Assembly (NCBI GenBank): GCA_020027365.1
Contig: JAHRAJ010000089.1
Coordinates: 1-7,082 of the forward strand
Length of the DNA: 7,082 nucleotides
Origin: Cenarchaeum sp.
GTDB lineage: Archaea > Thermoproteota > Nitrososphaeria > Nitrososphaerales > Nitrosopumilaceae
Direction: 5' to 3'
Made by a program: the position numbers and the translations under genes. The notes under the pieces were generated by a model, which worked only from the letters and a program-made list of their open reading frames with translations, was not told the DNA's origin and ran no database searches. Positions within the stretch are counted from its first letter, which is position 1. The number at the start of each line of letters is the position of its first letter. Positions 1 through 5,782 of this stretch are shown here, piece by piece.

Positions 1-144
1 GAGGACGCCGGGGAGATTGCGGATTTTGCGGCGGGGCTGGGGTACGACGTCGCGCCTCCGCCTTGCCGTCAAAGCAATCCCCCCGGCCACCATCGCCGAC
101 AAAAGGATCATCCCGACCAGCACCATCTCAAAGCTGTATGCCAT
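1..144 (-). CDS. Small membrane protein, N-terminal part (runs off left edge)
   Basis: Reading the minus strand from an ATG at 144-142 gives 48 uninterrupted codons to the window edge, beginning MAYSFEMVLVGMILLSAMVA. Residues about 7-27 form one strongly hydrophobic helix (VLVGMILLSAMVAGGIAL), followed at once by a basic patch, TARRRRDVVPQPRRK. By the positive-inside rule, the N-terminus should lie outside and the tail in the cytoplasm; the helix could also act as an uncleaved signal anchor. The start is supported by a TATA-like box on the minus strand at 166-173, centred about 26 bp upstream, as expected for a leaderless archaeal transcript. The gene is divergent from the purP-family gene. 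I do not recognise the family, and the C-terminal part is not visible. A competing plus-strand reading at 17-223 has no recognisable features. Confidence 0.6.
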   Translation of the reverse strand, partial: MAYSFEMVLVGMILLSAMVAGGIALTARRRRDVVPQPRRKIRNLPGVL

Positions 145-165
145 GGACGGACGCCGCCCAGCCGT

Positions 166-173
166 GATAAAAG
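166..173 (-). promoter_or_regulatory. TATA-like box of the left membrane-protein gene
   Basis: On the minus strand this reads CTTTTATC, an AT-rich island in GC-rich surroundings. Its centre lies about 26 bp upstream of the ATG at 144, so transcription would start at or next to the start codon (leaderless). The call rests on position and composition only. Confidence 0.45.
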
Positions 174-185
174 TCCGTCCGCGGT

Positions 186-197
186 TTTACTTATTAC
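186..197 (+). promoter_or_regulatory. TATA-like box of the purP-family gene
   Basis: TTTACTTATTAC is an AT-rich stretch centred about 26-30 bp before the GTG at 220. This matches the archaeal TATA-to-start distance for a leaderless or very short-leader mRNA. It lies about 20 bp from the opposing TATA box of the divergent gene, so the two pre-initiation complexes would sit close together. Confidence 0.45.
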
Positions 198-219
198 ACG
201 CCGCCTGCCCACACACCGC

Positions 220-1317
220 GTGATAAACGCCTCGGAGATCAGGGACGTGGTGGCCGCCCCCCCGTACTCTGATCCGCGGATCGGCGTGCTAGGGAGCCAC
301 TCTGCGCTGGAGGTGATGGACGGTGCCAAGGACGAGGGGTTTGGAACCGTCGTGGTGTGCCAGCAGGGCAGGGAGGCCCCGTACCGCAGGTTTTCGCGCA
401 TCGCCGACGAGATCGTGGTGCTGCCCCGGTTTGCAGACATGGCCTCCGAGGCCACCCAGTCCATGCTGCGCGACACCGGCACGCTTGTCGTGCCCCACAG
501 GTCGCTGACGGCGTACCTCGGATACGACACGATCGAGGACCGCTTTGCCGTGCCGATATTTGGCAACCGCGCGCTGTTCCAGGCCGAGGAGCGCCACCAC
601 GAGCGCAACCAGTACCACCTGCTCAGGTGCGCCGGCATACGCCACCCGCGCCTGTTTGACGGCCCCGGCGACATAGACTGCCCGGCCATCGTAAAGGTGC
701 AGGAAAGGGACAGGCCGCTGGAGAGGGCGTTCTTCACGGTGTCCTCGCCTTCCGACTATCACGACAAGGCGCGCCAACGCGTGGAGAGCGGGCTGGTATC
801 CCCCGAGGGCCTCCAAAAGGCCAGCATCGAGGAGCTTGCAATCGGCACATACCTCAACTTTAACTTTTTCCACACGCCGATCTCGGACCACTGTGACTTT
901 CTGGGCATAGAGCGCCGGCTGCAGACCAACACCATGGACTTTAACGCGCTGCCCGCAAGGCAGCAGCTCGAGATCGACGTCGACCTGCAGAACATAGAGG
1001 TGGGCCACACGCCGGCCAGCGTCAGGGAGTCGCTGCTAGAGTCTGTGATATCCATGGGCGACCGGTTTGTGGATGCCGTCCGGCAAGAGTACCCGCCCGG
1101 CATCATAGGCCCGTTCTCGCTGCAAAGCGTGGTCACAAAGGATCTGGACATGGTGGTATACGACGTGTCGCTGAGGGTGCCGGGCAACCCAATCCTGGCC
1201 ACCACCAGCCCATACACCAAGTACCAGTACGGAACCACGTTCGGGGTGGGCCGACGCATAGCCATGGAGGTCAAGAGGGCGCTCGACGAGGGCAGGCTGT
1301 CTGACATCGTCACCTAG
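220..1317 (+). CDS. purP: PurP-family formate-dependent ligase (FAICAR synthetase-like)
   Basis: This 365-residue protein matches archaeal PurP in length (about 360) and along its whole length. PurP is an ATP-grasp enzyme that joins formate to AICAR to make FAICAR, the penultimate step of IMP synthesis in many archaea, in the cytoplasm. Family landmarks include RIGVLGSHSALEVMDGAKDEGF (20-41), a VPHRSLTAYLG block (91-101), PIFGNR (112-117), IEELAIGTYLNFNFF (203-217), ERRLQTN (231-237), VRESLLESVISMGDR (268-282) and PPGIIGPFSLQS (292-303). The GTG start aligns with the usual PurP N-terminus and sits just after a TATA-like box. There are two oddities. The glycine-rich nucleotide loop expected near 160-172 reads QERDRPLERAFF. 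The C-terminal SARVDGGTN-like segment reads SLRVPGNPI. The protein could therefore be a PurP paralogue with an altered substrate rather than the housekeeping enzyme. The 3' end overlaps the convergent DUF151 gene by 8 bp. Confidence 0.85.
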   Translation: MINASEIRDVVAAPPYSDPRIGVLGSHSALEVMDGAKDEGFGTVVVCQQGREAPYRRFSRIADEIVVLPRFADMASEATQSMLRDTGTLVVPHRSLTAYLGYDTIEDRFAVPIFGNRALFQAEERHHERNQYHLLRCAGIRHPRLFDGPGDIDCPAIVKVQERDRPLERAFFTVSSPSDYHDKARQRVESGLVSPEGLQKASIEELAIGTYLNFNFFHTPISDHCDFLGIERRLQTNTMDFNALPARQQLEIDVDLQNIEVGHTPASVRESLLESVISMGDRFVDAVRQEYPPGIIGPFSLQSVVTKDLDMVVYDVSLRVPGNPILATTSPYTKYQYGTTFGVGRRIAMEVKRALDEGRLSDIVT

Positions 1318-1828
1318 CATCGGCCACCTGCCCGTCAAGCAGGCTTGTCCGCACCAGTATGGGCGCGCTGCAATACGCGGCCAGCGCCAGGGCGTCCGAG
1401 GCCCTGTAGTTCCTCAGCACCATCTCGCTCTTCTTGCCGGCCAGGTACAGGTTTGCCCTCAGGGCGCCGCCGCTCTCGTAAATCTTCACCTTTGCCAGAA
1501 ACATCCCGCCGTGCCCGCAGATCTCCTCGATCATCTTGTACACCGTCGGCAGCTCCTCCTGCCCCTGCCCCACCTCCTGCCCCTGCCGTGGCCGCCGCGA
1601 CAGGGAATCCCCCACATCCCCCCCGCGCCGCCGCCGGTAATCGCCGTCCCTGAACCTGGTGATGTGCCGGGCCACCTCGCCTGAAAACGCGCGCAGCGGA
1701 AACTCCCTCCCGTCGTCGGCGCGCAGTATGGCCACTCCCTCCAGCGCGTACGGGTCTACAAACCCGACCTCGCCGATCGAGACGGACTCGTATCCGGGCT
1801 CGCGCTCCTGGTCGATCTTCACAAGCAC
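1310..1828 (-). CDS. Bifunctional nuclease family (DUF151/BFN) protein
   Basis: This 172-residue protein resembles the DUF151/bifunctional nuclease family, members of which have been reported to cleave DNA and RNA; its role in archaea is not settled. Visible family features are VGFVDPYALEGVAIL (21-35), FPLRAFSGEVARHI (43-56, matching the 'LPIWIG..EA..I' strand-turn-helix), PTVYKMIEEI (94-103), KVKIYESGGALRANLYL (113-129) and RASDALALAAYCSAPILV (142-159), the most diagnostic block. Residues about 61-92 are an inserted Arg-, Gly-, Gln- and Glu-rich low-complexity segment (DYRRRRGGD ... RQGQEVGQGQEE) between conserved blocks. The first possible start is GTG at 1828. A second in-frame GTG at 1822 lies about 26 bp from the TATA box and may be the true leaderless start. 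No signal peptide or membrane segment is seen. The gene is convergent with the purP-family gene. Confidence 0.8.
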   Translation of the reverse strand: MLVKIDQEREPGYESVSIGEVGFVDPYALEGVAILRADDGREFPLRAFSGEVARHITRFRDGDYRRRRGGDVGDSLSRRPRQGQEVGQGQEELPTVYKMIEEICGHGGMFLAKVKIYESGGALRANLYLAGKKSEMVLRNYRASDALALAAYCSAPILVRTSLLDGQVADAR

Positions 1829-1843
1829 ACTACGGCGCCGGTG

Positions 1844-1851
1844 CTTATAAG
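1844..1851 (-). promoter_or_regulatory. TATA-like box of the DUF151 gene
   Basis: The minus strand reads CTTATAAG, the best TATA-box match in the window and alone in a GC-rich stretch. Its centre is 20 bp from the GTG at 1828 but about 26 bp from the in-frame GTG at 1822. The spacing therefore favours 1822 as the start of a leaderless message. Confidence 0.5.
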
Positions 1852-3000
1852 GGGCGCGGGCGCGGCGGTTTGGGCCGCCAACCGCCGCCGGGCGCGATCA
1901 CCTGGATGACGAATTTCGACGTTTGTACCCGCCTTCGGATGGGTTCTGGCGTACAAAACCCGCCGTGATCGATTTCCCGTATGACATGCAGTGGCGACCG
2001 CCCGCCGCGTTGCGAATCGTCGGCACTCCCCCCACCCAGTGATTTTCTGCAACCTTTCAATCCTGCCAACCTTGCGCGGCCTGCCGGCATATCCGTCGTA
2101 CGGCACGACCCGCTCCTGCAAAACCTGCGCGCGCGCAACCGCGCGCCGATCGTTTGGCGGATCTCCTTACGCCGTCATGCTTTGCCTCGCAACGCCGCAT
2201 GCGCCGCCCCTCCCCCACCTGGATCATCCTGCCTCGATCGCGTCTAATCACAGTATCCCGCCATCCGCTCGGACGTTCTTACTGCCACCCTGCATCGGCC
2301 TGCCTGATCCAACTCTTCTGGCATTCACGGTGGACAACCTTATACGGCATGCTCGAAAAGATTCTGCGGATTTCTCCGGGGCGTGGAATGTACACGAATC
2401 TGCACCGCCTGCAAACAAACGGGCAATATGACACATCGCGACCGCCGCCGGCAACCATCTTTGACACCGGATCGACAGGGTCTTACCCGTGTTTTTGGCC
2501 CCCCTTGGGCATCCAAGCGCCGGCCTTGGCCCCGGCCCTGCCATGCCAATCACGTGACCGCCTTTTTGTGGCACGGGATTACGTGCGATACGACGTAGCG
2601 GATGCAGGAAAAGGACGTTGCCGCCGACTGGTCCAATGCGTGTAAAACTGCGTTAACGGTCTGTTTACAAAGGCGTTGCACGATTTTGATTTGCCTGACG
2701 TTCCTAACCCGCACCCAACGTGTTTGCAAGGGCCTCAAAATACTCGTACGGCATCCCGACCGCTTACCTTGTCCCGAACATACGAATCGGGCAATTCAGT
2801 CACCGTCTAGCATTATTACTTGAGTTTGCAGGGTGACGGAAATATTGGAAAAGACTGTTATGTGATTCGTCACGTTCAAAACCACTTCTATTGGCGTCTG
2901 TCGCTGAATATAAGTTGCCACCTGTGCGGGTGAGAGCTGGGCATGTTCAAAACCGATGCTTGCCAGTGCTTTCCGCAGGATGCAAATAATAGCGCATGGC
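1852..3000. other. Gene-free stretch of about 1.15 kb
   Basis: I see no convincing protein gene here on either strand. Several open frames exist (for example 1981-2247 and 2154-2645 plus; 1845-2138 and 2248-2574 minus), but they overlap each other. They are rich in Cys, Arg, Pro and Ser and contain no recognisable domain, which is typical of chance openness in GC-rich DNA. Composition changes from GC-rich on the left to clearly AT-richer after about 2640. Local structures include the nested inverted repeat at 1895-1971, a GTGACG/CGTCAC arm pair at 2833-2838 and 2869-2874, and a direct 10-mer GTTCAAAACC at 2874 and 2945. A decayed gene or a non-coding RNA cannot be excluded. Confidence 0.5.
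1895..1971. repeat. Nested inverted repeat, possible structured RNA
   Basis: The outer arms CGATCAC (1895-1901) and GTGATCG (1965-1971) are perfect 7-bp complements. Inside them, TTTGTAC (1922-1928) and GTACAAA (1951-1957) form a second perfect 7-bp pair. An alternative inner stem is GGCG (1948-1951) with CGCC (1961-1964). The 77-nt span and 7-bp outer stem recall a tRNA, but there is no D-arm or T-loop consensus. The element lies just upstream of the DUF151 promoter, so it could be a regulatory dyad, a small RNA or a remnant. Function is unknown. Confidence 0.35.
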
Positions 3001-3001
3001 G

Positions 3002-3235
3002 TTATTGCTCTCGTTTGATGCGGATGCTCCTGTCCTCCACCAACATCCTGTCTACCTTGTATGGGAATAACGTGATGTATCCCTGTAACGCCAGATTTAT
3101 TCTATCCTCTATTTCATCCTCTTTCTTTGCATATATGGATATCTCGGGGTTTGCTGTACACAGTGCCATAAACCCGTCATTGCCAAGCTGCTTTACCCGG
3201 TATGTCAGGTTTGGATTGATAGCCGTCGAATTCAT
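3002..3235 (-). CDS. Small conserved-looking orphan protein, weakly HicB-like
   Basis: From the ATG at 3235 this encodes 77 residues (MNSTAINPNLTYRVKQLGND...), ending in a charged tail RSIRIKREQ. An upstream in-frame ATG at 3250 would add MQYIQ. The later ATG is preferred because the TATA-like box at 3259-3266 is about 26 bp from it. The sequence is a soluble, mixed-charge small domain: a Tyr/Val-rich strand (TYRVKQLG), then GFMALCTANPEISIYAKKED and an amphipathic helix EDRINLALQGYITLF. The order 'F.A.C...P.I...A...DE....I..AL..YI' resembles HicB antitoxin-type domains, but the match is weak and no HicA-like partner is visible nearby. Codons are much more AT-rich than in neighbouring genes. 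It looks real because of its ordered amino-acid composition and its promoter; the family is not recognised with certainty. Confidence 0.6.
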   Translation of the reverse strand: MNSTAINPNLTYRVKQLGNDGFMALCTANPEISIYAKKEDEIEDRINLALQGYITLFPYKVDRMLVEDRSIRIKREQ

Positions 3236-3258
3236 CTGTATATACTGCATGTGAAAAA

Positions 3259-3266
3259 AATTTAAG
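3259..3266 (-). promoter_or_regulatory. TATA-like box of the small orphan gene
   Basis: The minus strand reads CTTAAATT, running into a T tract. It is centred about 26-27 bp upstream of the ATG at 3235 but only about 13 bp from the ATG at 3250. The spacing therefore decides for the downstream start if the mRNA is leaderless. Confidence 0.4.
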
Positions 3267-3267
3267 T

Positions 3268-3550
3268 GTTACGTGGGCATTCTGCGGGCCTGCCAAAACG
3301 GCCGATCGCCCCCCGCCAAACGGCTCGTAACCCGATCCACGGGGCCGGGCGGGATCACCGCGGGCGGCCTGCCGGGGCCGGCGATCACCGCCCACCCCCC
3401 CGCCACGCCCCCTCCTGCCTGGATGTTTTACCAAACGCGCCAAAAACACCCCCCCGCGGCGGCGGTGGAGGGGTTGGAGAAGCAGAAGAAGGCGCGGCCG
3501 CCGATCCGCCGCACCCGGCCTGCGCGGGACCGCGCGATACCGTGATCAGT
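3268..3550. other. GC-rich gene-free region upstream of the CBS-TrkH gene
   Basis: No credible gene is seen; open frames exist on both strands only because the DNA is very GC-rich. The stretch has potential stems, for example GGGCGG (3362-3367) with CCGCCC (3388-3393), and GCGGCGG (3456-3462) with CCGCCGC (3506-3512). A purine-rich segment lies around 3464-3491. The composition changes abruptly to AT at 3551, where the TrkH promoter begins. Confidence 0.4.
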
Positions 3551-3560
3551 AATTATTTAA
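3551..3560 (+). promoter_or_regulatory. TATA-like box of the CBS-TrkH gene
   Basis: AATTATTTAA stands out sharply from the GC-rich sequence on both sides. With an archaeal TATA-to-start spacing of about 26 bp, transcription would begin near 3582, a few bases before the ATG at 3589. The in-frame GTG at 3562 directly abuts the box and would not be in the mRNA. Confidence 0.55.
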
Positions 3561-3588
3561 CGTGAGCGGGCGGCGGTGGTATGGTAAC

Positions 3589-5415
3589 ATGTCTGCAAGC
3601 CCCGAAAAGTCGATCACCTACGTGCTCTCCCGCCCCGTCTCGATGTACATGGACAAGGAGATCCTGATGCTTGACAAGCGCACCTCGACGCGGTCGGCCA
3701 CCCGGATCCTGCAAAACTACGAGCGCGACGACATCATCGTCACCGACGACCGCAGGCCCGTGGGGATTGTCACCGACGAGGACATACTCAGCAAGGTCGG
3801 GGACGCCCGGGTCACCGCCGAGCACACCAAGCTCGAGGACATAATGTCTGCCCCCCTCGTGACGATCGGGGAGGGGGCCACAATCCAGCAGGCGCTGGAC
3901 ATGATGCGCGTCCACAACATACGCAAGCTCCCCGTCACCTCCAAAAAGAGCGGGGGCACGGTGGTGGGGATGATACTGCACACCCGGATTGCCGGCGTGA
4001 TACGCAACGCCGGCACGACCCCGCCCCGGCTGCTCAGCCCGCCGGTCAAGGCCATACTGGGCAACCTGGGGTTTGTCCTCCAGTTTGCCGGCGTGCTCCT
4101 GCTGGTGCCCGCGGTGATGGCCACGATCGTGCTCAACGACCCCCAGACGGCCACCGGCATCTACTCGACCACCGTGCTGCTGCTGGTCACCGGGTTTTTC
4201 CTAAACTCCTACGGCGAAAAGGCCAGCCTCAACATGCGGCAGGCCTCCATCCTGGTGTTCTCCAGCCTGTTCATACTCACCCTGTACGGGACAATCCCCT
4301 ACCTGTACACGGCGCACATAGCCGGGGAGACCAGCGCAGAGTCCTTTGCAAGCAGCTTTTTCTCAAGCGCCGCCGGGTTTACGACCGGCGGGATATCCCT
4401 GTACGACACCCCCGAGGACCTACCTCAAAGCTTTACGTTCTACCGCAGCTTTACCCAGCTTGTGGGGGGGATGAGCTTTATCTACCTGGTCATGACCGCG
4501 TTCTACCCCGAGGGCAAGCTCCAGTCGATGCGCGGGTTTATCTCGGGCAAGACACTGCACCTGCGCGAGCTGTTCGGGACGATCACGATCATATTCACGC
4601 TGTACATCGTGATCGTGGCCGTCCTGCTGTACATACTGGGGGAGCGCGACATGGTGGACAACATGTCGCTTGCGATGAGCACGCTGGCCACCGGCGGCTT
4701 TCTGCCAAACTCTACCATCCTGGGGGGGCTGGTGTGGGAGGAGCACGTCGTGCTGATGGCGGCCATGGTGCTGGGGGCCATGCCGTTTACGTTCCACTAC
4801 GGGTTTGTGCGCAAAAAATTCCTGTCGCCCAAGCTGGGCCGGGAGGTGATGGTGTACTTTGGGGTCCTGGGCGGGGGCATCCTGCTGTTTGCGGCGCTCA
4901 GCGGGTTTGATCCCGTGCTGTCCTCCTTTTACGCCGTATCCGCAAGCACCACCGCCGGGCTGCAGCCCGACAGCCTGGGGGGGCTGGGGGGCGCGGCCCA
5001 CTCGATCCTGGTGGTGCTGATGATAATCGGGGGGTGCGGGTTTTCAACGGCCGGCGGGATTAAGATTTACCGGTTTTTCCACATGCGCGACGCGCTAAAG
5101 ATGGTGCGCGCCAGGACGCGCGGCGGCCTGAGCCGCGAGAGCAAAAAGGAGATTGCCTCGACGGTCATCATCCTGGCCTCCCTGCCCTGCATCGCGCTGG
5201 CCACGGCGGGGCACCTGTCGGCAGTGCAGGGAGACTCGCTCCAGGACTCGTTCTTCGAGGCGGTCGGCGTCATAACCACGGGCGGCCTGTCGGCCGGCGT
5301 CATAAACGCCGACACGGATCCGGCCACCAAGGTGGCACTGGGCTTTTTGATGATAATCGGAAGGCTTGAGATCATCGCGGTCGCGTACATATTCATACCC
5401 CGGCTGAGCACGTGA
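3589..5415 (+). CDS. CBS-domain/TrkH fusion, potassium transport subunit
   Basis: This 608-residue protein has two parts. Residues about 14-70 and 82-138 are tandem CBS domains, with typical strands DDIIVTDDRRPVGIVTDEDIL and NIRKLPVTSKKSGGTVVGMI; such pairs bind adenine nucleotides and gate their partners. From about 160 to the end lies a full TrkH/KtrB-type membrane subunit with four pore-loop repeats. The filter glycines sit in FTTGG (264-268), ATGG (367-370), STTAG (453-457) and ITTGG (562-566). The family motif STAGGIK is at 486-492, and GRLEI near 591-595 marks the last helix. It should carry K+ (or K+/Na+) across the cytoplasmic membrane, with the CBS pair on the cytoplasmic side. ATG 3589 is chosen over GTG 3562 because the TATA box adjoins the latter. 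No TrkA/KtrA regulatory gene is next to it, so the CBS pair may replace that subunit (inference). All four pore loops are present and no frameshift is seen. Confidence 0.9.
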   Translation: MSASPEKSITYVLSRPVSMYMDKEILMLDKRTSTRSATRILQNYERDDIIVTDDRRPVGIVTDEDILSKVGDARVTAEHTKLEDIMSAPLVTIGEGATIQQALDMMRVHNIRKLPVTSKKSGGTVVGMILHTRIAGVIRNAGTTPPRLLSPPVKAILGNLGFVLQFAGVLLLVPAVMATIVLNDPQTATGIYSTTVLLLVTGFFLNSYGEKASLNMRQASILVFSSLFILTLYGTIPYLYTAHIAGETSAESFASSFFSSAAGFTTGGISLYDTPEDLPQSFTFYRSFTQLVGGMSFIYLVMTAFYPEGKLQSMRGFISGKTLHLRELFGTITIIFTLYIVIVAVLLYILGERDMVDNMSLAMSTLATGGFLPNSTILGGLVWEEHVVLMAAMVLGAMPFTFHYGFVRKKFLSPKLGREVMVYFGVLGGGILLFAALSGFDPVLSSFYAVSASTTAGLQPDSLGGLGGAAHSILVVLMIIGGCGFSTAGGIKIYRFFHMRDALKMVRARTRGGLSRESKKEIASTVIILASLPCIALATAGHLSAVQGDSLQDSFFEAVGVITTGGLSAGVINADTDPATKVALGFLMIIGRLEIIAVAYIFIPRLST

Positions 5416-5600
5416 TCCGGCGCGGCCGGCGGCACATGCAGCACGCGCGTCGCGGTTCTGTTGTAATCGTACCTGTCTGGGCAGGCTGGGGCAAAAGGGG
5501 CGACTTGGCTTTGGAACAAACTATCATCCATCACGGGATCCCAATATCGGATGCGACGTAAACAGGCATCCATGTATGCCCGGTTAATAGACGTTGGTTG

Positions 5601-5606
5601 TTTTTT
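5601..5606 (+). terminator. Possible oligo-T terminator of the CBS-TrkH transcript
   Basis: TTTTTT, preceded by a T/G-rich stretch, is the first T tract downstream of the TrkH stop, about 185 bp away. Archaeal RNA polymerase often stops at oligo-T without a hairpin. The distance makes this only a candidate. Confidence 0.2.
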
Positions 5607-5706
5607 CGGCCGTCACGGCAGCTTTGTGCACAGCTTGCGCCATGTGTTGTTCACACGGATCCATTCCGTTGAATAAACAGCCGAACATTCATCCATCCAA
5701 AGCCGC

Positions 5707-5719
5707 CGCTGTCACAGCG
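5707..5719. repeat. Short perfect palindrome
   Basis: CGCTGT and ACAGCG are 6-bp arms around a single C, followed at once by another CTGTCA. The element is operator-like in shape, but no regulator or promoter can be tied to it. It lies 64 bp beyond the end of the IS110 remnant and could be part of the element's non-coding end or chance. Confidence 0.25.
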
Positions 5720-5782
5720 CTGTCAACATCACCATTCATTCCTTTATCGGGCGCACCATAATTACAAATCGAGGCTTGATCC

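Larger units (their letters stand above)
5416..5782. other. Gene-free stretch between the TrkH gene and the IS110 remnant
   Basis: No credible gene is seen; the minus-strand open frame at 5067-5573 is mostly a shadow of the TrkH gene. The stretch becomes less GC-rich to the right. It holds a T6 run at 5601-5606 that could end plus-strand transcription, and a perfect short palindrome at 5707-5719. Some of it may be the non-coding end of the IS110-type element, but no boundary is visible. Confidence 0.4.

Noticed and set aside
17..223. Plus-strand open frame of 68 codons at the left edge
   Set aside because: The opposite strand codes for a clear helix-plus-basic-tail protein with a well-placed promoter, and this reading would run through both divergent promoters and into the purP start.
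289..1008. Long minus-strand open frame of 239 codons inside purP
   Set aside because: It is an antisense shadow of a well-recognised gene; its composition (Val/Leu/Arg/His-rich, no domain) follows from the GC-rich codons of purP.
1895..1971. tRNA gene suggested by the 7-bp outer stem and 77-nt length
   Set aside because: There is no D-arm pairing, no GG of the D-loop and no TTCRANY T-loop, and the putative T-stem has a mismatch. It is reported only as an inverted repeat.
1845..2138. Minus-strand open frame of 97 codons upstream of the DUF151 gene
   Set aside because: The sequence is Arg/Gly/Pro-rich with no recognisable motif, and it runs over the nested inverted repeat. Probably chance openness in GC-rich DNA.
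2154..2645. Plus-strand open frame of 163 codons
   Set aside because: It overlaps other equally open frames on both strands, has odd Cys/Arg/Pro/Ser-rich composition and no domain or promoter logic, and extends across the GC-to-AT change.
2874..2954. Direct 10-mer GTTCAAAACC at 2874 and 2945 as the start of a CRISPR or repeat array
   Set aside because: There are only two short copies with no shared flank and no third copy at the same spacing. No CRISPR array or cas gene is seen anywhere in the window.
2076..3375. Shared 12-mer GCGGCCTGCCGG at 2076-2087 and 3364-3375 as a dispersed repeat
   Set aside because: The match does not extend beyond the GC-rich core and is within what chance gives in such DNA.
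3562..3588. GTG at 3562 as the start of the CBS-TrkH gene
   Set aside because: The TATA-like box at 3551-3560 abuts it, so the codon would precede the transcript start. The extra nine residues show no family-like sequence.
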